Origin: Gemmatimonadales bacterium
GTDB taxonomy: Bacteria; Gemmatimonadota; Gemmatimonadetes; Gemmatimonadales; GWC2-71-9
Direction: 5' to 3'
NCBI GenBank assembly: GCA_025927545.1
Contig: JAICLE010000005.1
Location: 1-64,000 of the forward strand
Length of the DNA stretch: 64,000 nt
This document shows positions 1-9,753 of this stretch, one piece after another. Both the position numbers and the translations under genes were made by a program. Position 1 is the stretch's first letter, and each line of letters opens with the position of its first letter. The notes beneath the pieces were generated by a model. It did not search any database and was not told where the DNA came from. It saw only the letters and a list, made by a program, of their open reading frames with translations.

Positions 1-1
1 C

Positions 2-157
2 CACCGTGGGTTTGCGCATCCCGCCCAGGTGAGCGAGCTTGCCACCGAAATGAAGAGCTACGCGAAGACGCTTCCGGGGTCGGTGTTCGTGGTGGACCGC
101 CGCCAGGGCACCAACGGCGAAGAGCGGTCGGGCGCGGGATCCAGAGAACAGCCGTGA
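2..157 (+). CDS. C-terminal fragment of an unidentified CDS, truncated by the window edge
   Basis: Open frame from position 2 (...HRGFAHPAQVSELATEMKSYAKTLPGSVFVVDRRQG...) to TGA at 155-157; 10 bp upstream of the next start. Confidence 0.5.
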   Translation, partial: HRGFAHPAQVSELATEMKSYAKTLPGSVFVVDRRQGTNGEERSGAGSREQP

Positions 158-167
158 GGGAGCCACG

Positions 168-911
168 ATGAACGTCACCTGTCCCAATTGCGGCACCGTC
201 TACCGGGTGGACCCGGCCAAGGTGCCGGAGGCAGGGGTGCGGGCCCGCTGCAGCATCTGCAGCGCCGTGTTCGCTGTCCGGCACGAAAGCGCGGCGCAGG
301 AGAGTTCCGCGCCGGCGGCCGCCTCGGCTCCGCAGCCGCCCGCGCCTCCGCCCGCGGCTCCGGCCGCGCCGGCTCCCCCGCCCAGACCGGCGCCCGCGCC
401 CATCACGTCCGCGGCACCAGCCGTGCCGGCTAGCGCACCGCGCGCCGCCGCACCACCCGCGGCGTCGGGTCCTGGGGCAGCAAGTGCGGCGGGTGCGCGC
501 CCGGCGGCGCCGGCCGCCGCCACTCCTGCGGCGCCTCCACCGGCCCCGGCTCCGCCGTCTCCGGCTCCGCCGATCAGGACTGCGGTGCCGCCCGCCGCGC
601 CCGCGCCGCATGCGTCGCCCGCCGCGCGTCCGGCACCCGGCCAGCGCCCGGTCAATCCGTTCCTGTCGCAGGATCCCGCGCTCAAGGCTCGGCGCCTCGC
701 CCGTGCGCTGATCTCGGACATGGTCGTGTACCACCCGGCCAAGCGGCAGGAGGGGCTTCGTGATGGGAACCTGAAAGAGCTGTTCGACGAGGAGATCAAG
801 AAGAGCTGGGAAGAATACGCGGATCAGGTCGGCAAGGACGTGGCCGATACCACGCCGTACTTCCGTGAAGCCCTGAACGAGATCCTCGCCGGCGGCCGCC
901 AGGTCTTCTAG
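168..911 (+). CDS. MJ0042-type zinc-ribbon protein with long Ala/Pro-rich linker and conserved-looking C-terminal domain
   Basis: N-terminus MNVTCPNCGTVYRVDPAKVPEAGVRARCSICSAVFAVR (two CxxC pairs) matches MJ0042 zinc-finger proteins; ~125-residue A/P-rich linker; charged C-terminal ~85 aa. Confidence 0.8.
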   Translation: MNVTCPNCGTVYRVDPAKVPEAGVRARCSICSAVFAVRHESAAQESSAPAAASAPQPPAPPPAAPAAPAPPPRPAPAPITSAAPAVPASAPRAAAPPAASGPGAASAAGARPAAPAAATPAAPPPAPAPPSPAPPIRTAVPPAAPAPHASPAARPAPGQRPVNPFLSQDPALKARRLARALISDMVVYHPAKRQEGLRDGNLKELFDEEIKKSWEEYADQVGKDVADTTPYFREALNEILAGGRQVF

Positions 912-1010
912 CCGCCGCCCGCTGAGCGGTGAGGGGCGGAATAACCTCTCACCCCTCGCCTCTCACTTACTATCCCGTTCGCCAGCATCAACACCCGAGG
1001 AGTAGTCGGC

Positions 1011-2115
1011 ATGGATGAGCTCGTCGAGCGTCTCACGGAGCTGCAGCAACGTGTCACCGAACTTCGAGAGTTTCTTTGACCTGACGGCCAAGTCGGATCG
1101 GCTGCAGTCGCTCGAAGCGTCTCAGGCGGAGGCGGGGTTCTGGGCCAACCCCGAGAGCGCGCGCCGGACGGTGCAGGAGCTCCAGGCGCTGAGGGGCTGG
1201 GTGGGCCCATGGGCGGATTTGCACGGACGGCTCACCGGCGCGCTCGAGCTGGCCGAGCTGCTCGAAACCGAGCGGGACGAAGCGCTGGAGACCGATCTGG
1301 CGCGCGAAACCGACGCACTGGTCGAGGCGGTGGAAGCCTTCGAGCTCAAGGCCATGCTGCAGGGCCCGGACGACCGGCGCGACGCACTACTCACCATCCA
1401 CCCGGGCGCGGGCGGCACCGAGTCGCAGGACTGGGCGGAGATGCTCATGCGCATGTACGTCCGCTGGGCGGAGCGTCATGGCTTCCAGGTGGCCGTGCTC
1501 GACCTGTTGCCGGGTGAGGAGGCGGGCCTCAAGTCGGTCTCGATCCAGATCAAGGGCGAGTACGCCTACGGCTATCTCAAAGCCGAAAAGGGCGTGCACC
1601 GGCTGGTCCGGATCTCTCCCTACGACTCCCAGGCGCGGCGGCACACCTCGTTCGCGTCGGTATTCGTGTATCCCGACGTCGATGACACCATCGAGATCGA
1701 CCTCCGGGACGAGGACATCAGGATGGACGTTTTCCGCGCTTCGGGCGCCGGCGGGCAGCACGTCAACAAGACGTCCTCCGCCGTCCGCCTTACGCACGTG
1801 CCGACCAACACGATCGTCTCCTGCCAGCAGGAGCGCAGCCAGACCAAGAATCGGGCGACAGCCATGAAGATGCTTCGGGCTGCCATCTATCAGAAGAAGC
1901 TCGAGGAGCAGGAGGCGGCGCGGGCAGTCGTCGAGGCGACCAAATCCGACAATTCCTGGGGCAACCAGATCCGTTCGTACGTCTTCCAGCCGTACACCAT
2001 GGTGAACGACCACCGGACCGAGGTGAAGGTGGGCGACGTTCAGCGCGTGATGGACGGCGACCTCGACGAGTTCATCCAGGCCTACCTCAAGCGCTTCGGG
2101 GGCAAGGCCGCGTGA
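1011..2115 (+). CDS. prfB: Peptide chain release factor 2, expressed via programmed +1 frameshift: join(1011..1076,1078..2115)
   Basis: ATG at 1011 gives MDELVERLTELQQRVTELREFL then in-frame TGA (1077-1079) in the context CTT-TGA-C; +1 shift continues DLTAKSDRLQSLE...; RF2 core including GGQ (SGAGGQHVNKTSSAVRLTH). Confidence 0.96.
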
Positions 2116-3644
2116 CCGCCGCGGAGGAAGACGCCGCGGGCGACGAGGCACGCGGCTTCGTCGAGGCGGCGCGCCGGCGGAAGCGCGCCGCGCTCGAGGC
2201 GGCCGGGGTGCCCGCCTTCGCCTATCGCTACGAGCGCACGCACACGGCGGCCCAGGCGCTCGCGGCCTACGACGACGCCATGGGTGAGCAGGGCCCCGTC
2301 GTATCGGTGGCAGGCCGGGTCGCGGCGCTGCGCTCCCAGGGCAAGACGACCTTCCTGCACCTGGAGGACGTCTCCGGCCGGATCCAGGCCTATCTCCGCC
2401 GCGATCAGCTCGGCGAGGGCTACGGGCTGGTGGAGCAACTCGATCTGGACGATCACCTGGGCATCACCGGACCGCTGTTCCGCACCCGCGCCGGCGAGAT
2501 CACCGTGCGCGCCACGGCGCTCGTGCTGCTCGCCAAGTCCCTCCGGCCGCTGCCCCGTGGCAAGACGCAGCAGGGGGCGGCGGGCGCGGTGACCTTCGGC
2601 GGCCTGCAGGATCCCGAGCTCCGCTACCGCCAGCGCTACGCCGACCTGGCGGTGCATCCGGAGGTCCGGGCCGTCTTCCGGCTCCGTGCGCGGGCCGTGA
2701 GCTGGGTCCGGGCCTTCCTGGACGAGCGCGGCTTCCTCGAGGTCCAGACGCCCGTGCTCCAGCCGCTCTACGGCGGTGCGGCGGCGCGGCCGTTCGTGAC
2801 CCACCACCATGCGCTCGACATGCCGCTCTACCTCCGGATCGCCGACGAGCTCTACCTCAAGCGCCTCCTGGTCGGTGGGCTCGAGCGCGTCTACGAGATC
2901 GGGCACGACTTCCGGAACGAAGGCATGGACCGCACGCACAACCCCGAGTTCACCATGCTGGAGGCCTACCAGGCCTACGCCGACTACGAGGACATGATGC
3001 TCCTGGTCGAGGCGCTGGTGAGCGGCGTGGTCGAGCACTGCTGCGGCACCCTCCGGCTGGAGCGGGCCGGCACCACCCTCGACTTCACGCCGCCCTTCCG
3101 CCGGGTGCCGTTCATCGCTGGCGTCCGCGCCCGGTCCGGCCTCGATCTCCGCACGGCCTCCGACGACGCGATGCGCGAGTTCCTCCGGGCCCGCGGCGCC
3201 CTGGCAGAGGAGGTTGGGGCGCTCGCCGGCGGGCGGCTCCAGGACGAGGTATTCAAACTGGTGCTCGAGCCGGATCTGGTGCAGCCGACGTTCGTGCTGG
3301 ACTATCCCAAGGCGCTCTCGCCGCTGGCGAGGGAGCACCGCGTGGATGCCGCCCTCGCCGAGCGCTTCGAGCTGTTCGTCGGTGGCCGGGAGCTGGCCAA
3401 CGCCTTCAGCGAGCTGAACGACCCCGACGACCAGCGCCGCCGGTTCGAGGACCAGGTCCGCCAGCGCGCCGCGGGCAACGACGAGACCCAGCCCTACGAT
3501 GCCGACTACATCCGCGCGCTCGAGTACGGGATGCCGCCGGCGGGCGGGGTGGGGCTGGGTATCGACCGGCTCATCATGCTCCTGGCCGACCAGCCGTCCA
3601 TCCGGGACGTCATCCTGTTCCCGGCCATGCGGCCGGAAGGGTAG
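2112..3644 (+). CDS. lysS: Lysyl-tRNA synthetase, class II
   Basis: OB-fold plus class II motifs (FRNEGMDRTHNPEFTMLEAYQAYADY; GGVGLGIDRLIMLL); GTG start overlapping prfB stop by 4 bp. Confidence 0.95.
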   Translation: MTAAEEDAAGDEARGFVEAARRRKRAALEAAGVPAFAYRYERTHTAAQALAAYDDAMGEQGPVVSVAGRVAALRSQGKTTFLHLEDVSGRIQAYLRRDQLGEGYGLVEQLDLDDHLGITGPLFRTRAGEITVRATALVLLAKSLRPLPRGKTQQGAAGAVTFGGLQDPELRYRQRYADLAVHPEVRAVFRLRARAVSWVRAFLDERGFLEVQTPVLQPLYGGAAARPFVTHHHALDMPLYLRIADELYLKRLLVGGLERVYEIGHDFRNEGMDRTHNPEFTMLEAYQAYADYEDMMLLVEALVSGVVEHCCGTLRLERAGTTLDFTPPFRRVPFIAGVRARSGLDLRTASDDAMREFLRARGALAEEVGALAGGRLQDEVFKLVLEPDLVQPTFVLDYPKALSPLAREHRVDAALAERFELFVGGRELANAFSELNDPDDQRRRFEDQVRQRAAGNDETQPYDADYIRALEYGMPPAGGVGLGIDRLIMLLADQPSIRDVILFPAMRPEG

Positions 3645-3647
3645 CTG

Positions 3648-4948
3648 ATGCCCTCGGGACACATCGGCGAGCGCACCGACCTGTGGTCCATCCTCCGGTG
3701 GCCGTCGCGGCTCGAATGGCGGATCGCGCGCCGCTACCTGCGAAGCCGGCGCAGCTCGAGCGCCGCGTCGCTCACGACGGTGATCTCCGCGGGCGGCGTC
3801 GCGGTCGGCGTAATGGCACTGATCGTGGTGCTCGGCGTCATGAACGGACTCCGGAACGACTTGCGCGAGCGGATCCTCGTCGCCAACCCGCACCTGCGCA
3901 TTCTGACCTACGGCGCCGGCCTGCGGATGGACGACTGGCGGAAGGTGCTTGCGGTCGTGCGGCGGCAGCCCGGCGTGGTGGCGGCCGCGCCCGAGGTGAT
4001 CAGCCAGGCGGGGATCACGGCCGGGCAGGATTACGGCGAGGGGGTCAACCTCGTCGGATTCGATCCCGACACCGGCACCCATTCCGTGACCTCGCTCCCC
4101 CAGTCCATCAAGAAGGGCGATCTCTCGTTCCGGACCACCAAGCCAAACGTGGACGGCGGGATTCTGCTCGGGGTGCGGCTGGCCAACCGGCTCTCGGTCT
4201 ACCCCGGCGACGTGGTCACCCTGGTCCCCGTCACCGAAGCCAAGGTGAACCCCGCGCTCGGCGTCGCCGTGCCCCGGTTCTGGCGCTTCGAGGTGACCGG
4301 GCTCTTCGACACGGGGATGTTCCAGTACGACAACCAATTCGTGGTCGTGCGGCGGGACGTGGCACAACGGTTCACCGGGCTGGGCGACGCCGTGTCGGGA
4401 ATCGCCGTGCGGGTGGACAACCCGGACGACGCCCCGGCGATCGGCCAGGCGATCGAGCACCGGCTCGGCTACCCGTACCGCGCGCTCGACTGGCAGACCC
4501 AGAACGCGAGCCTCTTCAGCGCCCTCCAGCTCGAGAAGCTGGCCATGGGACTGATTATCTTCTTCATCATGGTGGTAGCGGCTTTCAATATCGTCGGGAC
4601 GCTCACCATGGTGGTGGCCGACAAGACCCGTGAGATCGGCATTCTCCGCGCGATGGGACTCACCGCGCCGGCGGTCGCCCGGGTGTTCCTGCTCCAGGGC
4701 GCCGTCATCGGCGGCGTGGGGACCGCGATCGGCCTGAGCGCCGGCCTGGTGCTGGCGTACGTCGTCGACAAGTCGGGATGGGTCCGGATCAATCCAGCCG
4801 TGTACTTCATCGATCATCTGCCGGTCCACGTCGAGGCATCGGACGTGCTGGTGGTCGTGCTCGCCAGCCTGGCCATCGCCATTCTCGCCACCGTGTATCC
4901 GTCGCGCTCCGCCGCGGGGCTCACGCCGGTCGACGCGATCCGGCACGA

Positions 4949-4952
<4 letters not shown>
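3648..4952 (+). CDS. lolC: Lipoprotein-releasing ABC transporter permease (LolC/LolE family, FtsX-like)
   Basis: N-terminal WRIARRYLRSRRSSSAASLTTVISAGGVAVGVMALI, C-terminal FtsX-like permease; followed by LolD. Confidence 0.85.
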
Positions 4953-5649
<697 letters not shown>

Positions 5650-5650
<1 letters not shown>

Positions 5651-6141
5651 TGTCCTGCGACCAGTGCCGTGAGCGCGAGGCGGTCATCCATCTCACCCAG
5701 ATCGTCAACGAACAGGTGACGACACTGCACCTCTGTGAGAAGTGCGCGGCGGAAAAGGGGGTCGAGAGCCCGGGCGCGGTGGCCAAGACGCCGCTGGGGA
5801 GCTTTCTGGCCGCAATGGGGAAGGGCACCGAGCAGGCCCCCGCGCCACTGGCCAGGGAGGCGTGCGCGCGCTGCGGCGGCACGTTCCAGGACTTCCGCGA
5901 GACGGGCCGCCTGGGCTGCCCCGACTGCTACCGGACATTCGAGGCGCCGCTTCGCGACCTGCTCCGGCGGCTCCACGGCTCGACCCACCACCTGGGCGAG
6001 CGGTACGCCGAGCGCGAACCCTCGGCGGCCCAGGCCCGGGAGCAGGCGGCGGAGCTGCGCGAGCAGCTACGCCTCGCGGTCGAGACCGAAAATTTCGAGC
6101 TGGCGGCGGAGATCCGCGACCAGCTCCGCGTGCTCGAATGA
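5650..6141 (+). CDS. mcsA: McsA-like zinc-binding activator of protein arginine kinase (C-terminal UVR motif)
   Basis: CxxC pairs (SCDQC...LCEKC...CARC...CPDC) and C-terminal UvrB/UvrC-type motif; directly followed by McsB. Confidence 0.88.
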
Positions 6142-7220
6142 TCGACCTGAGCCTCCTCACCGATGGCGGCGTCGGGTGGCTCGACGCGAGCGGGCCGTCC
6201 AGCCATCTGGTGCTCTCGACCCGGATCCGGCTGGCCCGCAACCTGGCCGATCACGTCTTCCAGGGCCGCACCTCCGAGACCCAGCGGGAGGAGATCCTCC
6301 AGACGGTCGAGGAGGCCGCCCGCGACTCCGTGCTGCTCCGGCGGGCCACGCGGTTCCGGCTCGACCGCCTGGACCGGGTCGACCGCCAACTGCTGCACGA
6401 GCGGCACCTCGTGAGCAAGGAGCTGGCGGGGCTCGATCCGGACGGGCGGGTGCGCTCCGGCGCCTCCCTGCTGGTCCAGGACCGCATGGGTGTGATGCTG
6501 AACGAGGAGGATCATCTCCGGATCCAGGGGCTCCATTCCGGGTTCGCGCTGGACGCGGCCTACGCGGAGGCGGACCGGCTGGACGCCGAACTGGGACAAC
6601 GACTTGCTTTCGCATTTCACCCGGAGTTCGGTTATCTTACCTCGTGTCCGACCAACGTCGGGACCGGGCTCCGCGCGTCGGTGCTGATCCATCTGCCCGG
6701 ACTCGTCCTCACCAAGGAAATCAGCAAGGTTCTGCAGGGGTTGGCCCAGGTCGGACTGACCCACCGCGGCCTGTATGGTGAGGGCAGCGAGGTCGTCGGC
6801 AACTTCTTCCAGTTGTCGAATCAGACCACGCTGGGCAGCTCGGAGCGCGAGCTGCTGGATCATCTCGGCAAGATGGTTCGGCAGGTCATGGACTACGAGG
6901 AGCAGGCGCGCCAGGTGCTGGTGCGCGACGCGCCCACCGTCATCGAGGACAAGGTCTGGCGAGCGTACGGGCTGCTCCGCTACGCGCGATCACTCTCGTT
7001 CGACGAGGCGATGAATCTACTGAGCGGCGTGCGGCTCGGCGTCGGCGTCGGTCTCATTCCCGATGTCGCGATGTACACGCTCAACAAGCTGCTGATCTAC
7101 GCACAGCCCGCCCATCTGGCGGTGGCGGAGGGCATCACGCCGGACGATGCCGAGTTGCCGCTGCGCCGGGCACGCTTCGTGCGAAAAGTGTTGGAATCCG
7201 AAGTGGGACGCCGTGGATGA
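6138..7220 (+). CDS. mcsB: Protein arginine kinase McsB
   Basis: Phosphagen-kinase fold motifs: VLSTRIRLARNLADHVF, YLTSCPTNVGTGLRASVLIHLP, GLYGEGSEVVGNFFQLSNQTTLG. ATG at 6138. Confidence 0.92.
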   Translation: MIDLSLLTDGGVGWLDASGPSSHLVLSTRIRLARNLADHVFQGRTSETQREEILQTVEEAARDSVLLRRATRFRLDRLDRVDRQLLHERHLVSKELAGLDPDGRVRSGASLLVQDRMGVMLNEEDHLRIQGLHSGFALDAAYAEADRLDAELGQRLAFAFHPEFGYLTSCPTNVGTGLRASVLIHLPGLVLTKEISKVLQGLAQVGLTHRGLYGEGSEVVGNFFQLSNQTTLGSSERELLDHLGKMVRQVMDYEEQARQVLVRDAPTVIEDKVWRAYGLLRYARSLSFDEAMNLLSGVRLGVGVGLIPDVAMYTLNKLLIYAQPAHLAVAEGITPDDAELPLRRARFVRKVLESEVGRRG

Positions 7221-7259
7221 GCCGCGACGACGGCCTTCGGAGCAACGTAGGGTACCGCG

Positions 7260-9734
7260 ATGAACGGCTACAACTTCACTGATCGTGTCCGCAAGGTCCT
7301 GCAGATGGCCCGCGAAGAGGCGGCCCGTCTTCACCACGAGTACGTCGGCACGGAACACATTCTCCTCGGCCTCATCCGCGAGGGCGAGGGAGTGGCGGCG
7401 GCGGTGCTCACCAACCTGAACGTCGACCTCGAGGATATTCAGCAGAAGATCGAGGAGACCGTCAAGAAGGGGAAAGCGGCCGCGGCCGCCGGCCCCGACC
7501 TGCCGTACACGTCGCGCGCCAAGAAGGTGCTCGAGCTGGCGATGACCGAGGCCCGGGAGCTGAACCACTCCTACGTCGGCACCGAGCACCTGCTGCTCGG
7601 TCTGCTGCGCGAGGAGAAGGGAATCGCCGCCCAGGTCCTGACCGACGCGGGCGTGAATCTCGAGCAGAGCCGCGCCGAAACGCTGCGGCTGCTCGGGAGC
7701 GACATGCCCCAGGCCTCCGCCGGGGGCACCGCCGGGGCGCAGCCGAGTTCCGCGCCCAAGTCGGAAAAGAAATCCAAGACGCCCGCGCTCGACCACTTCT
7801 GCCGCGACCTCACCCAGCTCGCCGCCGAAGGCCAGCTCGATCCCACGATCGGGCGCGCCAAGGAGATCGAGCGCGTCATGGAGATCCTGGCTCGGCGGAA
7901 GAAGAACAATCCCGTGCTCATCGGCGAGCCGGGTGTGGGCAAGACCGCCATCGTCGAAGGGCTCGCGCTGCTGATCTCGAGCGGGCTCTGCCCCGACGTG
8001 CTCCGGGATCATCGGGTGCTCTCGCTCGACATGGCCGCGGTCATCGCCGGCACGAAGTACCGGGGCCAGTTCGAGGAGCGGCTCAAGGCGGTGATGAACG
8101 AGATCGCCCAGAACAAGCAGATCATCCTCTTCATCGACGAGCTGCACACGCTGGTCGGCGCGGGCGCGGCCGAAGGCGCCATCGACGCCTCCAACATGCT
8201 CAAGCCCGCGCTCGCGCGCGGGGAGCTGCAGTGCGTCGGCGCGTCCACGCTCAACGAGTACCGGAAGTACATCGAGAAGGACGGGGCGCTCGAGCGGCGC
8301 TTCCAGACCGTAGTCGTGGAGCCGCCTACGGTCGAAGAGACCGTGGAGATCCTGAAGGGCCTCCGGAAGAAGTACGAGGACCATCACCGGATCAGCCTCC
8401 CGGACCCCACCCTGACCGCCGCGGCTGAGCTGTCCGAGCGCTACATCACGGATCGCTTCCTGCCCGACAAGGCCATCGACGTGATCGACGAGGCCGGTGC
8501 CCGCGCGCGTCTGGCCTCGCAGGTCCCGCCGGCCGAGGTGGCGGAGCTCAAGGCCGGCCTGGAAAAGGTGAACCTCCAGAAGGAGGACGCCGTTCGCGAC
8601 CAGAACTTCGAGCGCGCGGCCTCGCTCCGCGATCAGGAGCGCGATCTCCAGAACCAGATCCGCCTGAAGAACGAGGAGTGGGAGAAGGAACGCCAGACGC
8701 GGCGTCCGGTCATCGACGAGGAGGCCATCGCCTTCATCGTCTCGCGGTGGACCGGGATCCCGGTCACCCGGCTGCAGGAGGCCGAGACCGCGCGGCTGAT
8801 GCGGATGGAAGAGGAGATCCACGCGTCGGTGGTCGGCCAGGACGAAGCCATCAAGGCGGTTTCCCGGGCCATCCGCCGCTCGCGCGCGGGGCTCAAGGAC
8901 CCGAACCGGCCGATCGGCTCGTTTATCTTCTCCGGCCCGACGGGCGTAGGAAAGACCGAGCTCGCCCGCGCCCTCGCCAGGTTCCTGTTCGCCGACGCCT
9001 CCGCCCTCATCCGGGTGGATATGTCGGAGTACATGGAGAAGTTCTCGGTGTCTCGCCTCATCGGCGCGCCGCCGGGCTACGTGGGCTACGAAGACTCGGG
9101 CACCCTGACCAAGGCTGTGCGCCGGAAGCCCTACTCGGTCGTCCTCCTGGACGAGATCGAGAAGGCGCACCCCGACGTCTTCAACATCCTGCTCCAGGTG
9201 CTCGACGAGGGCCATCTGACCGATAACTACGGCCGGGTGATCGACTTCAAGAACACGGTCGTGATCATGACCTCGAACGTCGGCGCCCGGGACATCATGT
9301 CCGGCAAGACGCTGGGCTTCCACGGCGGGGACGCGAAGGGCGGCTTCGAGAAGATGCAGGAGACGGTCAAGGAGGAGATGAACAAGGTGTTCAACCCCGA
9401 GTTCCTCAACCGGCTCGACGACGTCATCGTGTTCCACCCGCTCGACAAGCAGCACATCGCGCAGATCGTCACGATCCTCCTGCGCGAGGTCCAGCGCCGT
9501 CTGGGCGACGAAGTGCGGCTCACTCCGGCCGCGGTGGAGTTCCTGGTCGAGCACGGCTACGACCAGAGCTATGGCGCCCGGCCGCTCAAGCGGTCGATCC
9601 AGCGCTACATCGAGGACCCGCTCAGCGAGAAGATCCTGATGGGCGAGTTCGGACGCGGCGACGAGATCGAGGTCGATGTCGCGCCCGACGGTGAGCGGCT
9701 GGTTTTCCGGGCGCTGACGGGCACCCAGGCGTAG
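7260..9734 (+). CDS. clpC: ATP-dependent Clp protease ATP-binding subunit ClpC
   Basis: Two N-terminal repeats ([22 protein letters not shown]), two AAA domains ([16 protein letters not shown]), ClpC-type middle domain. Confidence 0.94.
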   Translation: MNGYNFTDRVRKVLQMAREEAARLHHEYVGTEHILLGLIREGEGVAAAVLTNLNVDLEDIQQKIEETVKKGKAAAAAGPDLPYTSRAKKVLELAMTEARELNHSYVGTEHLLLGLLREEKGIAAQVLTDAGVNLEQSRAETLRLLGSDMPQASAGGTAGAQPSSAPKSEKKSKTPALDHFCRDLTQLAAEGQLDPTIGRAKEIERVMEILARRKKNNPVLIGEPGVGKTAIVEGLALLISSGLCPDVLRDHRVLSLDMAAVIAGTKYRGQFEERLKAVMNEIAQNKQIILFIDELHTLVGAGAAEGAIDASNMLKPALARGELQCVGASTLNEYRKYIEKDGALERRFQTVVVEPPTVEETVEILKGLRKKYEDHHRISLPDPTLTAAAELSERYITDRFLPDKAIDVIDEAGARARLASQVPPAEVAELKAGLEKVNLQKEDAVRDQNFERAASLRDQERDLQNQIRLKNEEWEKERQTRRPVIDEEAIAFIVSRWTGIPVTRLQEAETARLMRMEEEIHASVVGQDEAIKAVSRAIRRSRAGLKDPNRPIGSFIFSGPTGVGKTELARALARFLFADASALIRVDMSEYMEKFSVSRLIGAPPGYVGYEDSGTLTKAVRRKPYSVVLLDEIEKAHPDVFNILLQVLDEGHLTDNYGRVIDFKNTVVIMTSNVGARDIMSGKTLGFHGGDAKGGFEKMQETVKEEMNKVFNPEFLNRLDDVIVFHPLDKQHIAQIVTILLREVQRRLGDEVRLTPAAVEFLVEHGYDQSYGARPLKRSIQRYIEDPLSEKILMGEFGRGDEIEVDVAPDGERLVFRALTGTQA

Positions 9735-9753
9735 GGGCCCCGCCTCCCGTCGA

